Under the pieces are notes generated by a model that saw only the letters and a list, made by a program, of their open reading frames with translations, had not been told where the DNA came from and ran no database searches. Positions 17,684 through 27,742 of a DNA stretch of 64,000 bases are shown one piece after another. The first letter of the stretch is position 1. Every line of letters begins with the position of its first letter. The position numbers were made by a program, and so were the translations under genes. Source of the DNA: Aggregatibacter kilianii (GTDB taxonomy: Bacteria; Pseudomonadota; Gammaproteobacteria; Enterobacterales; Pasteurellaceae). The stretch covers positions 1,606,501 to 1,670,500 of the forward strand of contig NZ_NRCN01000001.1 of assembly GCF_003130255.1 (NCBI RefSeq), given 5' to 3'.

Positions 17684-18979
17684 ATGGATCTTAAAAATTA
17701 TAAAATTGGTGTAATTGGGTTGGGCTATGTAGGATTACCGTTAGCCGTAGAGTTTGGTAAAAAAATATCTACCGTTGGGTTTGATATTAATCAAGAGCGT
17801 ATTGATGAATTGTCTGCTGGAAAAGACCGCACGCTAGAGGTTTCTTCCGAGGATTTACAAGCCGCAACTCACCTTACCTATACCGCAGATTTGGAACAAT
17901 TAAAGCAATGTAACTTTTTTATTGTGACCGTTCCAACGCCTATCGATGATGTGAATCGTCCTGATTTAACACCACTTCAAAAAGCGAGTAATACCGTCGG
18001 TCAAGTCTTGAAGAAAGGCGATATTGTGGTTTATGAATCTACCGTTTATCCGGGAGCTACGGAAGAAGTTTGTGTGCCGATTCTGGAAGAGGTTTCCGGT
18101 TTGAAGTTTAACCAAGATTTCTTTGCCGGTTATAGCCCTGAACGCATTAACCCGGGGGACAAAGTTAATACCTTAACCACCATTAAAAAAATTACCAGCG
18201 GTAGTACGCCGGAAATAGCCGAAGTGGTAGATGCCGTTTACGGTAGCATTATTACAGCGGGTACGCATAAAGCTTCTAGTATTAAAGTAGCTGAAGCTGC
18301 AAAAGTGATCGAAAACACTCAACGCGACTTGAATATTGCGTTAATCAACGAACTGTCCATTATTTTTGAACGTATCGGTATTGATACATTAGATGTTTTA
18401 GAAGCTGCCGGTAGTAAGTGGAATTTCTTGCCATTCCGTCCGGGTTTAGTCGGCGGACACTGTATCGGCGTCGATCCTTACTATCTGACCCACAAAGCGG
18501 AAGAGGTAGGGTATAACCCGCAAGTTATTTTGGCCGGTCGTCGGATTAACGATGACATGGCGAGCTATGTGGCGCAAAACACCATTAAGTTAATGATTAA
18601 TAACAATATTGATGTAGCGAAAGCTAAGGTAGGTATTTTGGGTGTGACTTTCAAGGAAAACTGCCCGGATATTCGTAACAGTAAAGTCATCAATATGATC
18701 AAAGAATTCCAACAATGGGGCGTTGATGTTGTTGTGTCTGACCCTTGGGCTGATGTAGAAGAAGTCAAAGAAGAATACGGTTTAAATTTAGCAACTATTG
18801 ACTCCTCTCATCCGGTAGATACCTTGGTGGTCGCTGTGGGGCATAAGCAATTCCGTAATTTAGATTCCGCTACTTTACGTTCTTTTGTGCGCTCAGAAAA
18901 ACCGGTATTGGCTGATGTGAAGAGCCTATTTAATCGTGATACCTTGGCAGATCAAGGCTTCAGTGTCTTCCGTCTATAA
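17684..18979 (+). CDS. wbpA: UDP-N-acetylglucosamine 6-dehydrogenase, WbpA/TviB type
   Basis: A roughly 431-residue nucleotide sugar dehydrogenase that would oxidise the C6 hydroxyl of UDP-GlcNAc to a carboxylate, with NAD. It has the Rossmann motif GVIGLGYVGLPLAVEFG, the family block YSPERINPGD and the catalytic cysteine in GGHCIGVDPYYL. AAGAG abuts the first ATG (17675), so the ATG at 17684 has the better spacing. It opens the operon, and the three following genes are WbpB-, WbpD- and WbpE-like, the complete Pseudomonas pathway to UDP-GlcNAc(3NAc)A. VipA/TviB for Vi antigen is a close relative, but the neighbours favour WbpA. Confidence 0.9.
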   Translation: MDLKNYKIGVIGLGYVGLPLAVEFGKKISTVGFDINQERIDELSAGKDRTLEVSSEDLQAATHLTYTADLEQLKQCNFFIVTVPTPIDDVNRPDLTPLQKASNTVGQVLKKGDIVVYESTVYPGATEEVCVPILEEVSGLKFNQDFFAGYSPERINPGDKVNTLTTIKKITSGSTPEIAEVVDAVYGSIITAGTHKASSIKVAEAAKVIENTQRDLNIALINELSIIFERIGIDTLDVLEAAGSKWNFLPFRPGLVGGHCIGVDPYYLTHKAEEVGYNPQVILAGRRINDDMASYVAQNTIKLMINNNIDVAKAKVGILGVTFKENCPDIRNSKVINMIKEFQQWGVDVVVSDPWADVEEVKEEYGLNLATIDSSHPVDTLVVAVGHKQFRNLDSATLRSFVRSEKPVLADVKSLFNRDTLADQGFSVFRL

Positions 18980-18997
18980 CAGTGAGAGAAACATAAG

Positions 18998-19945
18998 ATG
19001 AAAAAATTCGCATTAATCGGCGCCGGTGGTTACATTGCACCGCGCCATTTAAAAGCCATTAAAGACACCGGTAATACTTTGGCTGTGGCCATGGATATTA
19101 ATGATTCCGTTGGGATTATGGACAGTCATTTCCCGGAGGCTGAATTCTTTACCGAATTTGAAGAGTTCGAAGCTTATGTGGACGATCAAAAATTAAAAGG
19201 CGAACGTTTAGACTATGTCGCCATTTGCTCACCGAACTATTTACATGCACCACACATGAAGTTTGCCTTGAGAAACGGCATTAATGTGATTTGTGAAAAA
19301 CCGTTGGTGTTGAACTCCACCGATTTGGATATGCTGTCCGAATATGAAAAGAAATATGGCGCTAAAGTTAATTCCATCCTGCAATTAAGATTACACCCTT
19401 CCATTCTTGCATTGAGAGACAAAGTGGCGGCAGCACCGGCAGGAAAAGTGTTTGATGTGGATTTAACTTATCTGACTTCACGCGGTAAATGGTATTTAAA
19501 ATCATGGAAAGGGTTTGACGAAAAATCCGGCGGTGTTGCTACCAATATCGGTGTGCATTTCTACGATATGTTGCACTTCATTTTCGGTAAGGTTGTGAAA
19601 AACGAAGTGTATTACCGCGATGAGAAAACCGTGTCAGGCTACTTAGAGTACGAACGTGCCCGCGTACGTTGGTTCTTGTCTATCGATGCCAATAATCTTC
19701 CGTCCAATGCGGTGCAAGGCGAAAAATTAACCTATCGTAGCATTACTATCGAGAATGAAGAGCTGGAATTTTCCGGTGGCTTTACCGATTTGCATACACA
19801 AAACTATCAATTAGTTTTGGAAGGCAAAGGTTATGGTTTGGAAGAAAATCGCGCTGCTATTGAAACCGTAGAATATATTCGTACGGCGGACATTATTAAG
19901 AACCCGGCGCATCCGCACCCGTTCTTAGCTAAAGTGTTGAAATAA
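18998..19945 (+). CDS. wbpB: Gfo/Idh/MocA oxidoreductase, WbpB type
   Basis: A 315-residue NAD-dependent oxidoreductase. The Rossmann glycine motif GAGGYIAPRHLKAI is at the N-terminus and the family lysine lies in VICEKPLVLN. In the Wbp pathway it oxidises C3 of UDP-GlcNAcA to the ketone, recycling NADH with 2-oxoglutarate, and the aminotransferase WbpE then acts. It lies 18 bases after the dehydrogenase. Position and length support the WbpB assignment, though Gfo/Idh proteins are functionally broad. Confidence 0.87.
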   Translation: MKKFALIGAGGYIAPRHLKAIKDTGNTLAVAMDINDSVGIMDSHFPEAEFFTEFEEFEAYVDDQKLKGERLDYVAICSPNYLHAPHMKFALRNGINVICEKPLVLNSTDLDMLSEYEKKYGAKVNSILQLRLHPSILALRDKVAAAPAGKVFDVDLTYLTSRGKWYLKSWKGFDEKSGGVATNIGVHFYDMLHFIFGKVVKNEVYYRDEKTVSGYLEYERARVRWFLSIDANNLPSNAVQGEKLTYRSITIENEELEFSGGFTDLHTQNYQLVLEGKGYGLEENRAAIETVEYIRTADIIKNPAHPHPFLAKVLK

Positions 19946-20058
19946 GCTTATTTAACATACTCATATCGACTGCACGGAGACTTTTAGAGCTTAAAGTGCG
20001 GTCATTTTTTTAAGTGTTTTTGCGCCGTCAACGCAGAATTTTGAAAACGGAAAACATT

Positions 20059-20634
20059 ATGGATTTTTACCAACACGAAACCGCCATTATTGATGAAGGC
20101 GCGCAAATCGGTGAAGGCTCGCGTATTTGGCATTTTGCTCATGTTTGTGGTGGGGCCAAAATCGGCAAAGGCGTTTCTCTAGGACAAAATGTCTTTGTCG
20201 GCAACAAAGTCACCATCGGCGATAAATGTAAAGTGCAAAATAATGTTTCGGTCTATGACAACGTACATTTGGAAGAAGGCGTTTTCTGCGGGCCAAGCAT
20301 GGTCTTCACTAATGTATATAACCCACGTTCGCTGATTGAACGAAAAAACGAATATCTCGACACCATTGTGAAAAAAGGGGCGACGTTAGGTGCCAATTCT
20401 ACCATTGTGTGCGGGGTTACTATCGGTGCTTATGCCTTTGTAGGCGCGGGAGCTGTGATTAATCGCGATGTGCCGGATTATGCCCTTATGGTCGGTGTAC
20501 CGGCAAAACAAATCGGCTGGATGAGTGAATTCGGCGAGCAGTTGGATTTGCCTTTAGAAGGGCAAGGTGAGACGCGTTGCCAACACACGGGTGCGATTTA
20601 TCGTTTAGACGGTCAACAAGTAACTAAATTGTAA
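20059..20634 (+). CDS. wbpD: UDP-amino-sugar N-acetyltransferase, WbpD type
   Basis: A 191-residue left-handed beta-helix protein made of hexapeptide repeats ([52 protein letters not shown]). It would acetylate the 3-amino group to complete UDP-GlcNAc(3NAc)A. The ATG at 20059 gives the usual WbpD length; an extension to a GTG at 20014 would run through an uptake signal spacer and is not used. The 113-base gap before it is the largest inside the operon and holds an uptake signal at 19994-20002, so an internal promoter is possible. Confidence 0.88.
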   Translation: MDFYQHETAIIDEGAQIGEGSRIWHFAHVCGGAKIGKGVSLGQNVFVGNKVTIGDKCKVQNNVSVYDNVHLEEGVFCGPSMVFTNVYNPRSLIERKNEYLDTIVKKGATLGANSTIVCGVTIGAYAFVGAGAVINRDVPDYALMVGVPAKQIGWMSEFGEQLDLPLEGQGETRCQHTGAIYRLDGQQVTKL

Positions 20635-20646
20635 TGGGATAGTAAG

Positions 20647-21723
20647 ATGGAATTTATTGATTTAAAAGCACAGCAAGAGCGTATTAAAGCCAAAATTGAT
20701 GCCGGCATTCAGAAAGTGTTGACACATGGGCAATATATTTTAGGCCCAGAAGTGACTGAGTTGGAAGAAAAACTGGCGGCTTATACCGGGGCAAAATATT
20801 GTATTAGTTGTGCTAATGGTACAGACGCATTACAAATTGCTCAAATGGCGTTAGGCATTGGTGTGGGTGACGAAGTGATTACCCCGGGTTTTACCTATAT
20901 CGCTACGGCTGAAACAGTTGCCTTACTTGGTGCCAAACCGGTTTATGTCGATGTGGATCCGAAGGCTTACAATCTCGATGTCAATAAATTGGAAGCGGCC
21001 ATTACCCCGCGCACTAAAGCGATTATTCCCGTGAGTTTATATGGTCAATGTGCCGATTTTGATGCGATTAACCAAGTGGCGCAAAAATACAATCTTCCTG
21101 TTATTGAGGATGCGGCACAAAGCTTCGGCGCAACTTATAAAGGTCGTAAAAGTTGCAACCTATCCACCATTTCTTGTACCAGTTTCTTCCCAAGCAAACC
21201 TTTAGGTTGTTATGGCGACGGCGGTGCGATCTTTACTAACGATGAAGAATTGGCCACGGTGATCCGCCAAATTGCCCGTCATGGACAAGATCGTCGTTAT
21301 CACCATATTCGCGTTGGCGTGAATAGCCGTTTAGATACGCTACAAGCAGCGATTTTATTGCCAAAACTGGAGATTTTGGAAGATGAAATTCTTGCCCGTA
21401 ATGTAGTGGCAGAGAACTACAATGATTTATTTAACGCAGCTGGCATTATGACTACGCCGTTTGTAGAAGAGCACAATCGTTGTGCGTGGGCGCAGTACAC
21501 TATTCAAGTGGAAAATCGTACCGAAGTACAAGAAAAATTGAAGGCACAAGGCATTCCAACTGCTGTGCATTATCCGATTCCATTAAATAAACAACCGGCG
21601 GTGGCTGATGCGCAAGTGAGTTTACCTGTGGGTGATCGCATTGCAGAATGTGTTATGAGTTTGCCTATGCATCCGTATTTAACTGTGGAAGAACAGCAAG
21701 TCATCGTAGAAAGTTTGGCATAG
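20647..21723 (+). CDS. wbpE: PLP-dependent sugar aminotransferase, WbpE type
   Basis: A 358-residue DegT/DnrJ/EryC1/StrS aminotransferase. K184 in SFFPSKPLGCYGDGG is the Schiff-base lysine, and D156 in VIEDAAQSFGA contacts the PLP ring nitrogen. In the Wbp route it transfers the amino group from glutamate onto the 3-keto sugar made by WbpB. The four genes from 17684 give a full set for UDP-2,3-diacetamido-2,3-dideoxy-D-glucuronate. No WbpI-like 2-epimerase is present, so the D-gluco form may be used directly. Confidence 0.88.
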   Translation: MEFIDLKAQQERIKAKIDAGIQKVLTHGQYILGPEVTELEEKLAAYTGAKYCISCANGTDALQIAQMALGIGVGDEVITPGFTYIATAETVALLGAKPVYVDVDPKAYNLDVNKLEAAITPRTKAIIPVSLYGQCADFDAINQVAQKYNLPVIEDAAQSFGATYKGRKSCNLSTISCTSFFPSKPLGCYGDGGAIFTNDEELATVIRQIARHGQDRRYHHIRVGVNSRLDTLQAAILLPKLEILEDEILARNVVAENYNDLFNAAGIMTTPFVEEHNRCAWAQYTIQVENRTEVQEKLKAQGIPTAVHYPIPLNKQPAVADAQVSLPVGDRIAECVMSLPMHPYLTVEEQQVIVESLA

Positions 21724-21733
21724 GATTTTTTGC

Positions 21734-22837
21734 ATGGATCGAGAGAATTTACGCGTATTGCTGGTGAGCGATATGGGGCATATTGGTGGCACGGAAATTG
21801 CTACGCTCATTGCGGCGACCGAATTAAATCCCTTGGTTGCCTCGGTGGGAGTATTTGGTAAAACCGGTCCGTTGTTTGAGCATATCGCCGGCCTTGGTGT
21901 GCACCAGGTAAGTGCTGATTGCCATACTAAAAATCCATTTAAGTTATTGGATTACGTTTACAAATTGGTCAAGACGGTTAATGACAATAATATTGATGTT
22001 ATTCACGCCCAAATGGCGCGTCCTTTACCGTTTATTTGGTTAGCGAAAAAATTCTTTAAAAATAAAGATGTTAAGATTTTTTGGACATCCCGTGGTTTAG
22101 ATCATGAGACTTATCAAAAAGTCGTACCGTTTTTTGCCAAAATGGGTGTGCGCGGCTTAGGCAATTGTAAGTTGGAACAGCAAAAACTCATTCGTTACGG
22201 CTATCCTGCGCATAAAACCGATTATGTCTATAACGCTTACCGTTTGACGCCCACCACGCGTTCAATGAAGTCTTTGGATAAAGAGAGTTTCACCATCGGG
22301 ACGTTATCGGCGCTTAGAGAAGGGCGTAGCGTTGAGCTGTTTTTAGAATTGGCAAAATATATGCTGACTCACCAACCGCAACGCAAACTGCGCTTTGTCA
22401 TCGGTGGAGATGGTAACCATCGTTCCGAATTGGAACGTCTGGCAGATAATTTGGGACTTGCGCAACAAGTCGAGTTTTTAGGACGCGTAACAGATGTCGC
22501 CGCGTTTATGGATCAAATAGATGTCTTTGTCAGCCCATTGGTGGTTGATGGTGATACCGGCGCGGGGTTATCCAATTCTATTGTGGAAGCCATGATCATG
22601 AAAGTGCCTGTGTGTGCTTTCCGTGCAGCAGGCATTGAGGAAATTGTGATTAACGGCGAAACGGGACATCTCATTGAGCCTCGGGACATTCCTGCCATGG
22701 CAAGTGCGGTGGAAAATACGATTGTTTTTAAAGACGCGACAGAATCCTACGTGAATCAGGCTTACGATTTAATTATTCGTGAATGTGATCCGAAGGAATA
22801 CGCACAAAAATTATTAAGGCTTTACAAGGAACTCTAA
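21734..22837 (+). CDS. Glycosyltransferase family 4
   Basis: A 367-residue GT-B glycosyltransferase with the donor-binding region of family 4: VIGGDGNHRSELERLADNLGL, FLGRVTDV and the acidic motif NSIVEAMIMKVPVCAFRAAGIEEIV. The N-terminus has the GHIGGTEIAT glycine loop. It probably adds one sugar to the lipid-linked repeat unit on the cytosolic face. Donor and acceptor cannot be read from sequence. The gene overlaps the next by one base (ATG inside TAATG) and holds an uptake signal at 22702-22710. Confidence 0.85.
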   Translation: MDRENLRVLLVSDMGHIGGTEIATLIAATELNPLVASVGVFGKTGPLFEHIAGLGVHQVSADCHTKNPFKLLDYVYKLVKTVNDNNIDVIHAQMARPLPFIWLAKKFFKNKDVKIFWTSRGLDHETYQKVVPFFAKMGVRGLGNCKLEQQKLIRYGYPAHKTDYVYNAYRLTPTTRSMKSLDKESFTIGTLSALREGRSVELFLELAKYMLTHQPQRKLRFVIGGDGNHRSELERLADNLGLAQQVEFLGRVTDVAAFMDQIDVFVSPLVVDGDTGAGLSNSIVEAMIMKVPVCAFRAAGIEEIVINGETGHLIEPRDIPAMASAVENTIVFKDATESYVNQAYDLIIRECDPKEYAQKLLRLYKEL

Positions 22838-23991
22838 TGCATATTCTGCTGTTACCTTCTTGGTATCCCTTACATGATAAAGATTTGAATGGCTGCTTCT
22901 TTCGAGAACAGGCACAAGCGTTGGCTCGTAGTGGCATCAAAGTCGGAGTTATTGCTCCGCAGTTTCGATCTTTGCGATTAGGAAAAGAAGCCGTTTTTGG
23001 CAAATACAACCAAACGGTATGGCAGGATGGCGACGTTGCTACCTATTTTAAGCACGGCGTATTTTGGTTCCCAAAAGTACCGCACTTAGACTTAAGACGT
23101 TGGGTGAATGCCGGATTAGCGTTATTTAAACGCTATGTAAAAGAACAAGGCATGCCGGATTTACTCCATGTGCATAGTTTATTACACGCCGGCCCCTTGG
23201 CATTGGAGATTCATCGTCAATATGGCATTCCTTATTGTGTCACCGAACACAGTTCTGTATATGGCAGAGGTTTGGTGAAAGATTGGCAAGTGTCTAAGTT
23301 AAAAGAAGCAGAACTGACCGCCGGTAAGTTATTGGCGGTGAGCAAAAGTTTGGCGGATGTCTTAAAAACAAAACTTAACGGTAAAGATTGGACGGTGTTC
23401 CCGAATTTGTTGGATAACGTGTTTGTTGAGAACACAACGGATATCCCAAGAAAAGAGCAACTTTGTGCAGTGGCTTTTTTACACCAAAATAAAGGGTTTG
23501 ATGTGTTACTCAAGGCTTTTGCAATGGTGATTAAAGATTATCCGAATTTACATTTGACTATCGCCGGTGATGGTCCTGAAAAAGCCAATTTGACGGCATT
23601 GATTCAGCAATTAAATTTAACCAATCATGTGTCTTTACTTGGCGCGCAAAACCGAACCCAAGTACGGGATTTAATGCGTGAAAGCAGGTGTCTTGTAGTC
23701 TCCAGCTACATTGAAACCTTTGGTGTGGTGGTGATTGAGTCCCTATCTCAAGGCACACCGGTAGTCGCTACATTGTGTGGTGGTCCGGAATCTATTTTAA
23801 CAGAAGGTGATGGATTGTTTGTCAAAGTTAATGATGAGAAAGCGTTGGCAAAAGGTATTTTAGAATTTTTAACGCATCCGGATAAATTTGATCACAAGGA
23901 AATTCGCGAGCGCTGTATTGCTACCTATTCCGAGCAAGCCTTTGTGTCGAGATTGCGTGCTATTTATGAAGAGATGTTAGATAACAAGTAA
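22837..23991 (+). CDS. Glycosyltransferase family 4
   Basis: A 384-residue GT-B enzyme. The N-terminal MHILLLPSWYPLHDKDLNG and the C-terminal TIAGDGPEKANLTALIQQL, LLGAQNR and VVIESLSQGTPVVATLCGGPESIL are typical of family 4. E-x7-E is present in the last block. It starts on the last base of the preceding stop codon, so translation is coupled. The sugar is unknown. An uptake signal lies at 23079-23087. Confidence 0.86.
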   Translation: MHILLLPSWYPLHDKDLNGCFFREQAQALARSGIKVGVIAPQFRSLRLGKEAVFGKYNQTVWQDGDVATYFKHGVFWFPKVPHLDLRRWVNAGLALFKRYVKEQGMPDLLHVHSLLHAGPLALEIHRQYGIPYCVTEHSSVYGRGLVKDWQVSKLKEAELTAGKLLAVSKSLADVLKTKLNGKDWTVFPNLLDNVFVENTTDIPRKEQLCAVAFLHQNKGFDVLLKAFAMVIKDYPNLHLTIAGDGPEKANLTALIQQLNLTNHVSLLGAQNRTQVRDLMRESRCLVVSSYIETFGVVVIESLSQGTPVVATLCGGPESILTEGDGLFVKVNDEKALAKGILEFLTHPDKFDHKEIRERCIATYSEQAFVSRLRAIYEEMLDNK

Positions 23992-23995
23992 CGCT

Positions 23996-25306
23996 ATGAT
24001 TAATTTAATATCCATGGTCTTTGTCAGACAGATTTTAGTCGGCGTTTTACAGGTCATTACTTTAATTATTATTGCTAGAGGTCTTGGTACCGAGCAAATG
24101 GGGCAATACACGTTAGCCATATTGTTGCCGACGTTGTTTTCGCAAATGATTACCTTTGGTTTGCAAAGTGTGAATATTTACGCCATTGGCAGAAAGATTG
24201 TGAGTGAACAACAGGCTCTATATGCCAATTTAGTGTTGCTCGCGGCAATTTCCCTTTTAACGGGAGGGATTTTGTTATTGGTGGTGCATTATTTCGGGCA
24301 ATACTTTTTTAATGAAGTGCCGGTGAGTCTGTTGTATTTATCTATTGCTGCGCTTTTACCCCAAACCTTTTTTACCGTGTTGCCTTCTTTAGTACAGGCA
24401 ATTCAAAACTTTAAATGGTTTAACATTTTGTGCGTAGCACAGCCGGCAATGATTTTTGTGGTCTCCATGATAGCTATTTTATTAGCTCAAAACGTGGAGT
24501 CAGTGTTGACTGCGTATGTAATTAGCCACTGGATCAGTTTCTTTATCTTAATTCGAATTATTTTGAAGCTGATAAAAATCGAAACCTATTCACTGATTAA
24601 GTTTTTGAAAGAGTTTTTCGGTTACGGACTGAAATCCCATTTAAGTAACATTATTACTCTACTGAATTATCGTTCGTCATTGCTGATTTTAGGTTATTTC
24701 ACTACGCCGGTCGTTGTGGGGATTTATTCCGTAGGAATGCAGTTAGCTGAAAAATTATGGCTACCTTCGCAGGCCGTGAGCACAGTATTGTTGCCACGCT
24801 TGTCTAATAAATTAGGTGAGGGGAGTGATGCGCAAGAAGTCGCGAAACTCACGTTAGATACCGCCAGAATGACGTTGTTGGTGACCATGGTGATTGGCGT
24901 GGCTTTTGCGTTGTTATCCTCCGTGATTGTGAATTTATTATTTGGTGCCGCTTATGATCAGGCGGTGTATGTCGTGTTGTTGTTATTGCCGGGTATCTTG
25001 GCGTGGACGCCATCGCGAATCTTAGCGAATGACTTGGCAGCACGCGGGTTTGCCGAATTAAATTTAAAAAATTCGTATTGGGTCTTTGCGATTAATACTT
25101 TGTTAAACCTCTGTCTTGTACCGTTCTTCGGTTTAATCGGTGCTTCTGTCGCTACCACAGTCGCTTACACCATGGATTTAGTACTGCGTTTAAAGGCCTT
25201 TGATCAGGTAACCCAAAGCGGTGCCTTTATCAATATCGTACCGAAGTTGTCAGACTTTAAAATGATGCTGAGTTTTGCCAAAGGAATAAGAAAAAATGCA
25301 AGATAA
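23996..25306 (+). CDS. wzx: Polysaccharide flippase, Wzx type
   Basis: A 436-residue membrane protein with about 12 to 14 hydrophobic segments of the MATE-like polysaccharide transporter family (N-terminal RQILVGVLQVITLIIIARGLGTEQMGQYT, then the repeated G-x-YS pattern). It should flip undecaprenyl-linked repeat units across the inner membrane. Wzx proteins are recognised by topology and context rather than by catalytic residues; both fit. It overlaps the next gene by 11 bases. Confidence 0.85.
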   Translation: MINLISMVFVRQILVGVLQVITLIIIARGLGTEQMGQYTLAILLPTLFSQMITFGLQSVNIYAIGRKIVSEQQALYANLVLLAAISLLTGGILLLVVHYFGQYFFNEVPVSLLYLSIAALLPQTFFTVLPSLVQAIQNFKWFNILCVAQPAMIFVVSMIAILLAQNVESVLTAYVISHWISFFILIRIILKLIKIETYSLIKFLKEFFGYGLKSHLSNIITLLNYRSSLLILGYFTTPVVVGIYSVGMQLAEKLWLPSQAVSTVLLPRLSNKLGEGSDAQEVAKLTLDTARMTLLVTMVIGVAFALLSSVIVNLLFGAAYDQAVYVVLLLLPGILAWTPSRILANDLAARGFAELNLKNSYWVFAINTLLNLCLVPFFGLIGASVATTVAYTMDLVLRLKAFDQVTQSGAFINIVPKLSDFKMMLSFAKGIRKNAR

Positions 25307-26474
25307 AAAACACATTTTGTTAGTCGCGCCTTATGTGACTTTCCCTGATGAAATGGGCATGAATCGCTTTATCTATTTGGCAAATTTATTGACCGATGAA
25401 TTTGATGTCACTTTAGTGACCAGCAGATATTGCCATTTTTTGAAAAAACACCGTGAAAATCGACCGCACTTGGATAATGTCAATGTGGTGTTATTGGATG
25501 AGCCGGGCTATGAAAAGAACGTCAGCTTAAAACGCATAACCAGTCATCATCAGTTTTGTCGCAATTTTGAAGTTTTTTTACAAAATTACGAGAAGAAAAT
25601 TGATGTGGCCTATTCCGCTTATCCGTTAATCAAAACCAATTATATTTTAGGTAAATACAAAGCGCAGAAAGGCTATAAATTGATTATTGACGTACAGGAT
25701 GTCTGGCCTGAGGCTATTGCCGGGCCGATTTCGTTACTTTCCGGTAGTCTGGGTAAATTGTTAATGTGGCCGATTACGCAGTATGCGAACAAAACTTACG
25801 GCTATGCTGATGCTTTGGTGGCGGTGTCCGATACTTATTTGCAACGTGCGGATGTAAATCACTTACCTGCCAATTTAAAAACCGCTGTGTATATTGGCGC
25901 GGATACGCTTTTCTCAAAGGCGAATCGTGCTACTACAGATAAATTGGTTGCCGTTTATTTAGGTACGATGGCCGGCAGTTATGATTTGGAAACCGTGGTG
26001 CGCGCAGCACCTTTATGCCATGAAAATGTCACGATTCAATTTATTGGCACGGGTCCTCATGAGCAATCTTTACGCCAATTAAACGAGCAATTAGGTGGTC
26101 ATGTGACGTTTTTAGGCGTGCAGGCTTATCAAGATGCCATGAGAATACTATCTGAATCCGATGTGGCGTTAAATGCGATTAAAGCGTCTTCACAAGGCAG
26201 TATTACCAATAAATTATCCGATTACATGTGTTGCGGCTTACCAATCTTAAGCTGTCAGAAACACCCGGAAGTAGAAAAATTGTTGGCTTTGGGTGGTGGT
26301 ATTCAGTATCAAGCCGGTGATTTTGCAGGATTAGCAAAAGCATTAAATGAGTTGGCGGCAGATAGAAATAAATTGACCCAAATGTCGGCAACGAATCAAA
26401 AACTGGCGCAGGAACGATTTTTGAGGTCCCGTTCTTATTTGGCAATCAAAGAACTTATAAAGAAATTATTGTAA
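25296..26474 (+). CDS. Glycosyltransferase family 4, WbuB-like
   Basis: A 392-residue GT-B enzyme. The C-terminal half has YLGTMAGSYDLETVV, FIGTGPHEQSLRQL and ITNKLSDYMCCGLPIL, a pattern seen in WbuB-like fucosamine transferases and relatives. DVQDVWPEAI in the middle is also common in this group. It is the third GT4 of the operon, so with the initiating enzyme the repeat unit may have four sugars. It ends directly at the start of the polymerase gene. An uptake signal lies at 25463-25471. Confidence 0.83.
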   Translation: MQDKKHILLVAPYVTFPDEMGMNRFIYLANLLTDEFDVTLVTSRYCHFLKKHRENRPHLDNVNVVLLDEPGYEKNVSLKRITSHHQFCRNFEVFLQNYEKKIDVAYSAYPLIKTNYILGKYKAQKGYKLIIDVQDVWPEAIAGPISLLSGSLGKLLMWPITQYANKTYGYADALVAVSDTYLQRADVNHLPANLKTAVYIGADTLFSKANRATTDKLVAVYLGTMAGSYDLETVVRAAPLCHENVTIQFIGTGPHEQSLRQLNEQLGGHVTFLGVQAYQDAMRILSESDVALNAIKASSQGSITNKLSDYMCCGLPILSCQKHPEVEKLLALGGGIQYQAGDFAGLAKALNELAADRNKLTQMSATNQKLAQERFLRSRSYLAIKELIKKLL

Positions 26475-27737
26475 ATGCATATTAAATATAGCAACGTATT
26501 CAAACTGTTATTGTTATTCGGGTTAGCGTTAACCGTACTTTCACCGGCCTTATCTAATTTATTGGGCTTGCCCCGGTTAGATAGTGGGTTGAGCTTTTTT
26601 TTCGTCGCTTTATCCCTGCTAGCATTGTTCTTTAAGAAAACGGAAACGGACTTTTTCAAATTTTTGGTTCCGCTGTATGTGCTCTTCTTTGCCGGTTTTC
26701 TATCCGTGCTGAGTTCATTTTCCACAGAAAAGCTGGTGGATTTTTTCTTCTTCGGTTTAGTGATATTTATTTTCCATTATTCTTTCTTAGCCTTCAAAGA
26801 GGGTAACAGTGAAGATGAAATCCGTTATTTATTGTTAGGGATTTCGTTATTTATGTTATTGGGTTTTTTTGTCGAAGCACTGCTAGGTTTCCAGTTGGTC
26901 TCCGGTAATGATGAGTTAACAGTAACGGATAATGCCTTCAAAGGCTTTTTCTTTAACACTAACGACCAAGCAGTGGTGACCGCGTCATTAGAATCAGCAG
27001 TAGGCTTTTTCTATATCGTGCGTGGTGAAAGTCTTAAGTTAAAGCTTATCGGTTATGGATTGCTGTTGATCATGAGCGTAGTGATTATTGTCAGCGCCTC
27101 CCGTACGGTATTAGCAAGCTATCTAATTATGCTCATGCTGTTGCTCTTCTTAAATGCGTCCGCTTATTTCAAAGTCTTATATCTATTGCTGGGCTGCGTT
27201 ATCGTCCTGTTTATTTTCAACTTGTCTTGGTTGCAAGAATTATTCATCCAGTTATCGAAGATTGATTGGTTGGAACGTCCTATTGAACGTTTTTCACTGG
27301 CCATCTTTTCGGTGAATGACGACAAATCCGTCGGTTATCGTACGGAGATTTATACGGTGTTCTTAGATAATTTCAAAATTCTTTGGTTAGGTTATGGGCC
27401 GCGTGATTACATCCAATATTTTGATCAAATTAAACTTAGTTTCCCGTTGGGCTACACCAACCCGCACAGTTTCTTTATTGAAGTGTACTTAGCCTTTGGT
27501 ATTTTCGCTTTTGTGGCTTTTATTGGTTTCTTGCTATATGCCGTGTTTTATACGTTGGTAAGCCATATCCTAAAATGGAAAGAAAAGATTTTTATTTTAT
27601 TTATTATTGTTAATTTCTGTTGGATGGTTTGGGTTCCGTCTTCCATTTTCCGTTTGCCGTTGGTTTGGTATCCGTTATTTTTGGTGTTGATTGACACGAT
27701 TTTGAAAAAGTACCACGTATTTTCTGAGGATAGGTAA
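26475..27737 (+). CDS. wzy: O-antigen/polysaccharide polymerase, Wzy type
   Basis: A 420-residue protein with about 11 to 12 hydrophobic segments and one large soluble loop between the later segments (residues about 255-330), which contains GYRTEIYTVF and ends YTNPHSFFIEVYLAFGIF. The H in NPHSFF and the loop layout are typical of Wzy and WaaL O-antigen polymerase/ligase proteins. Its place next to wzx and the glycosyltransferases favours polymerase. It starts with no gap after the previous stop. Confidence 0.8.
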   Translation: MHIKYSNVFKLLLLFGLALTVLSPALSNLLGLPRLDSGLSFFFVALSLLALFFKKTETDFFKFLVPLYVLFFAGFLSVLSSFSTEKLVDFFFFGLVIFIFHYSFLAFKEGNSEDEIRYLLLGISLFMLLGFFVEALLGFQLVSGNDELTVTDNAFKGFFFNTNDQAVVTASLESAVGFFYIVRGESLKLKLIGYGLLLIMSVVIIVSASRTVLASYLIMLMLLLFLNASAYFKVLYLLLGCVIVLFIFNLSWLQELFIQLSKIDWLERPIERFSLAIFSVNDDKSVGYRTEIYTVFLDNFKILWLGYGPRDYIQYFDQIKLSFPLGYTNPHSFFIEVYLAFGIFAFVAFIGFLLYAVFYTLVSHILKWKEKIFILFIIVNFCWMVWVPSSIFRLPLVWYPLFLVLIDTILKKYHVFSEDR

Positions 27738-27742
27738 TTCTT

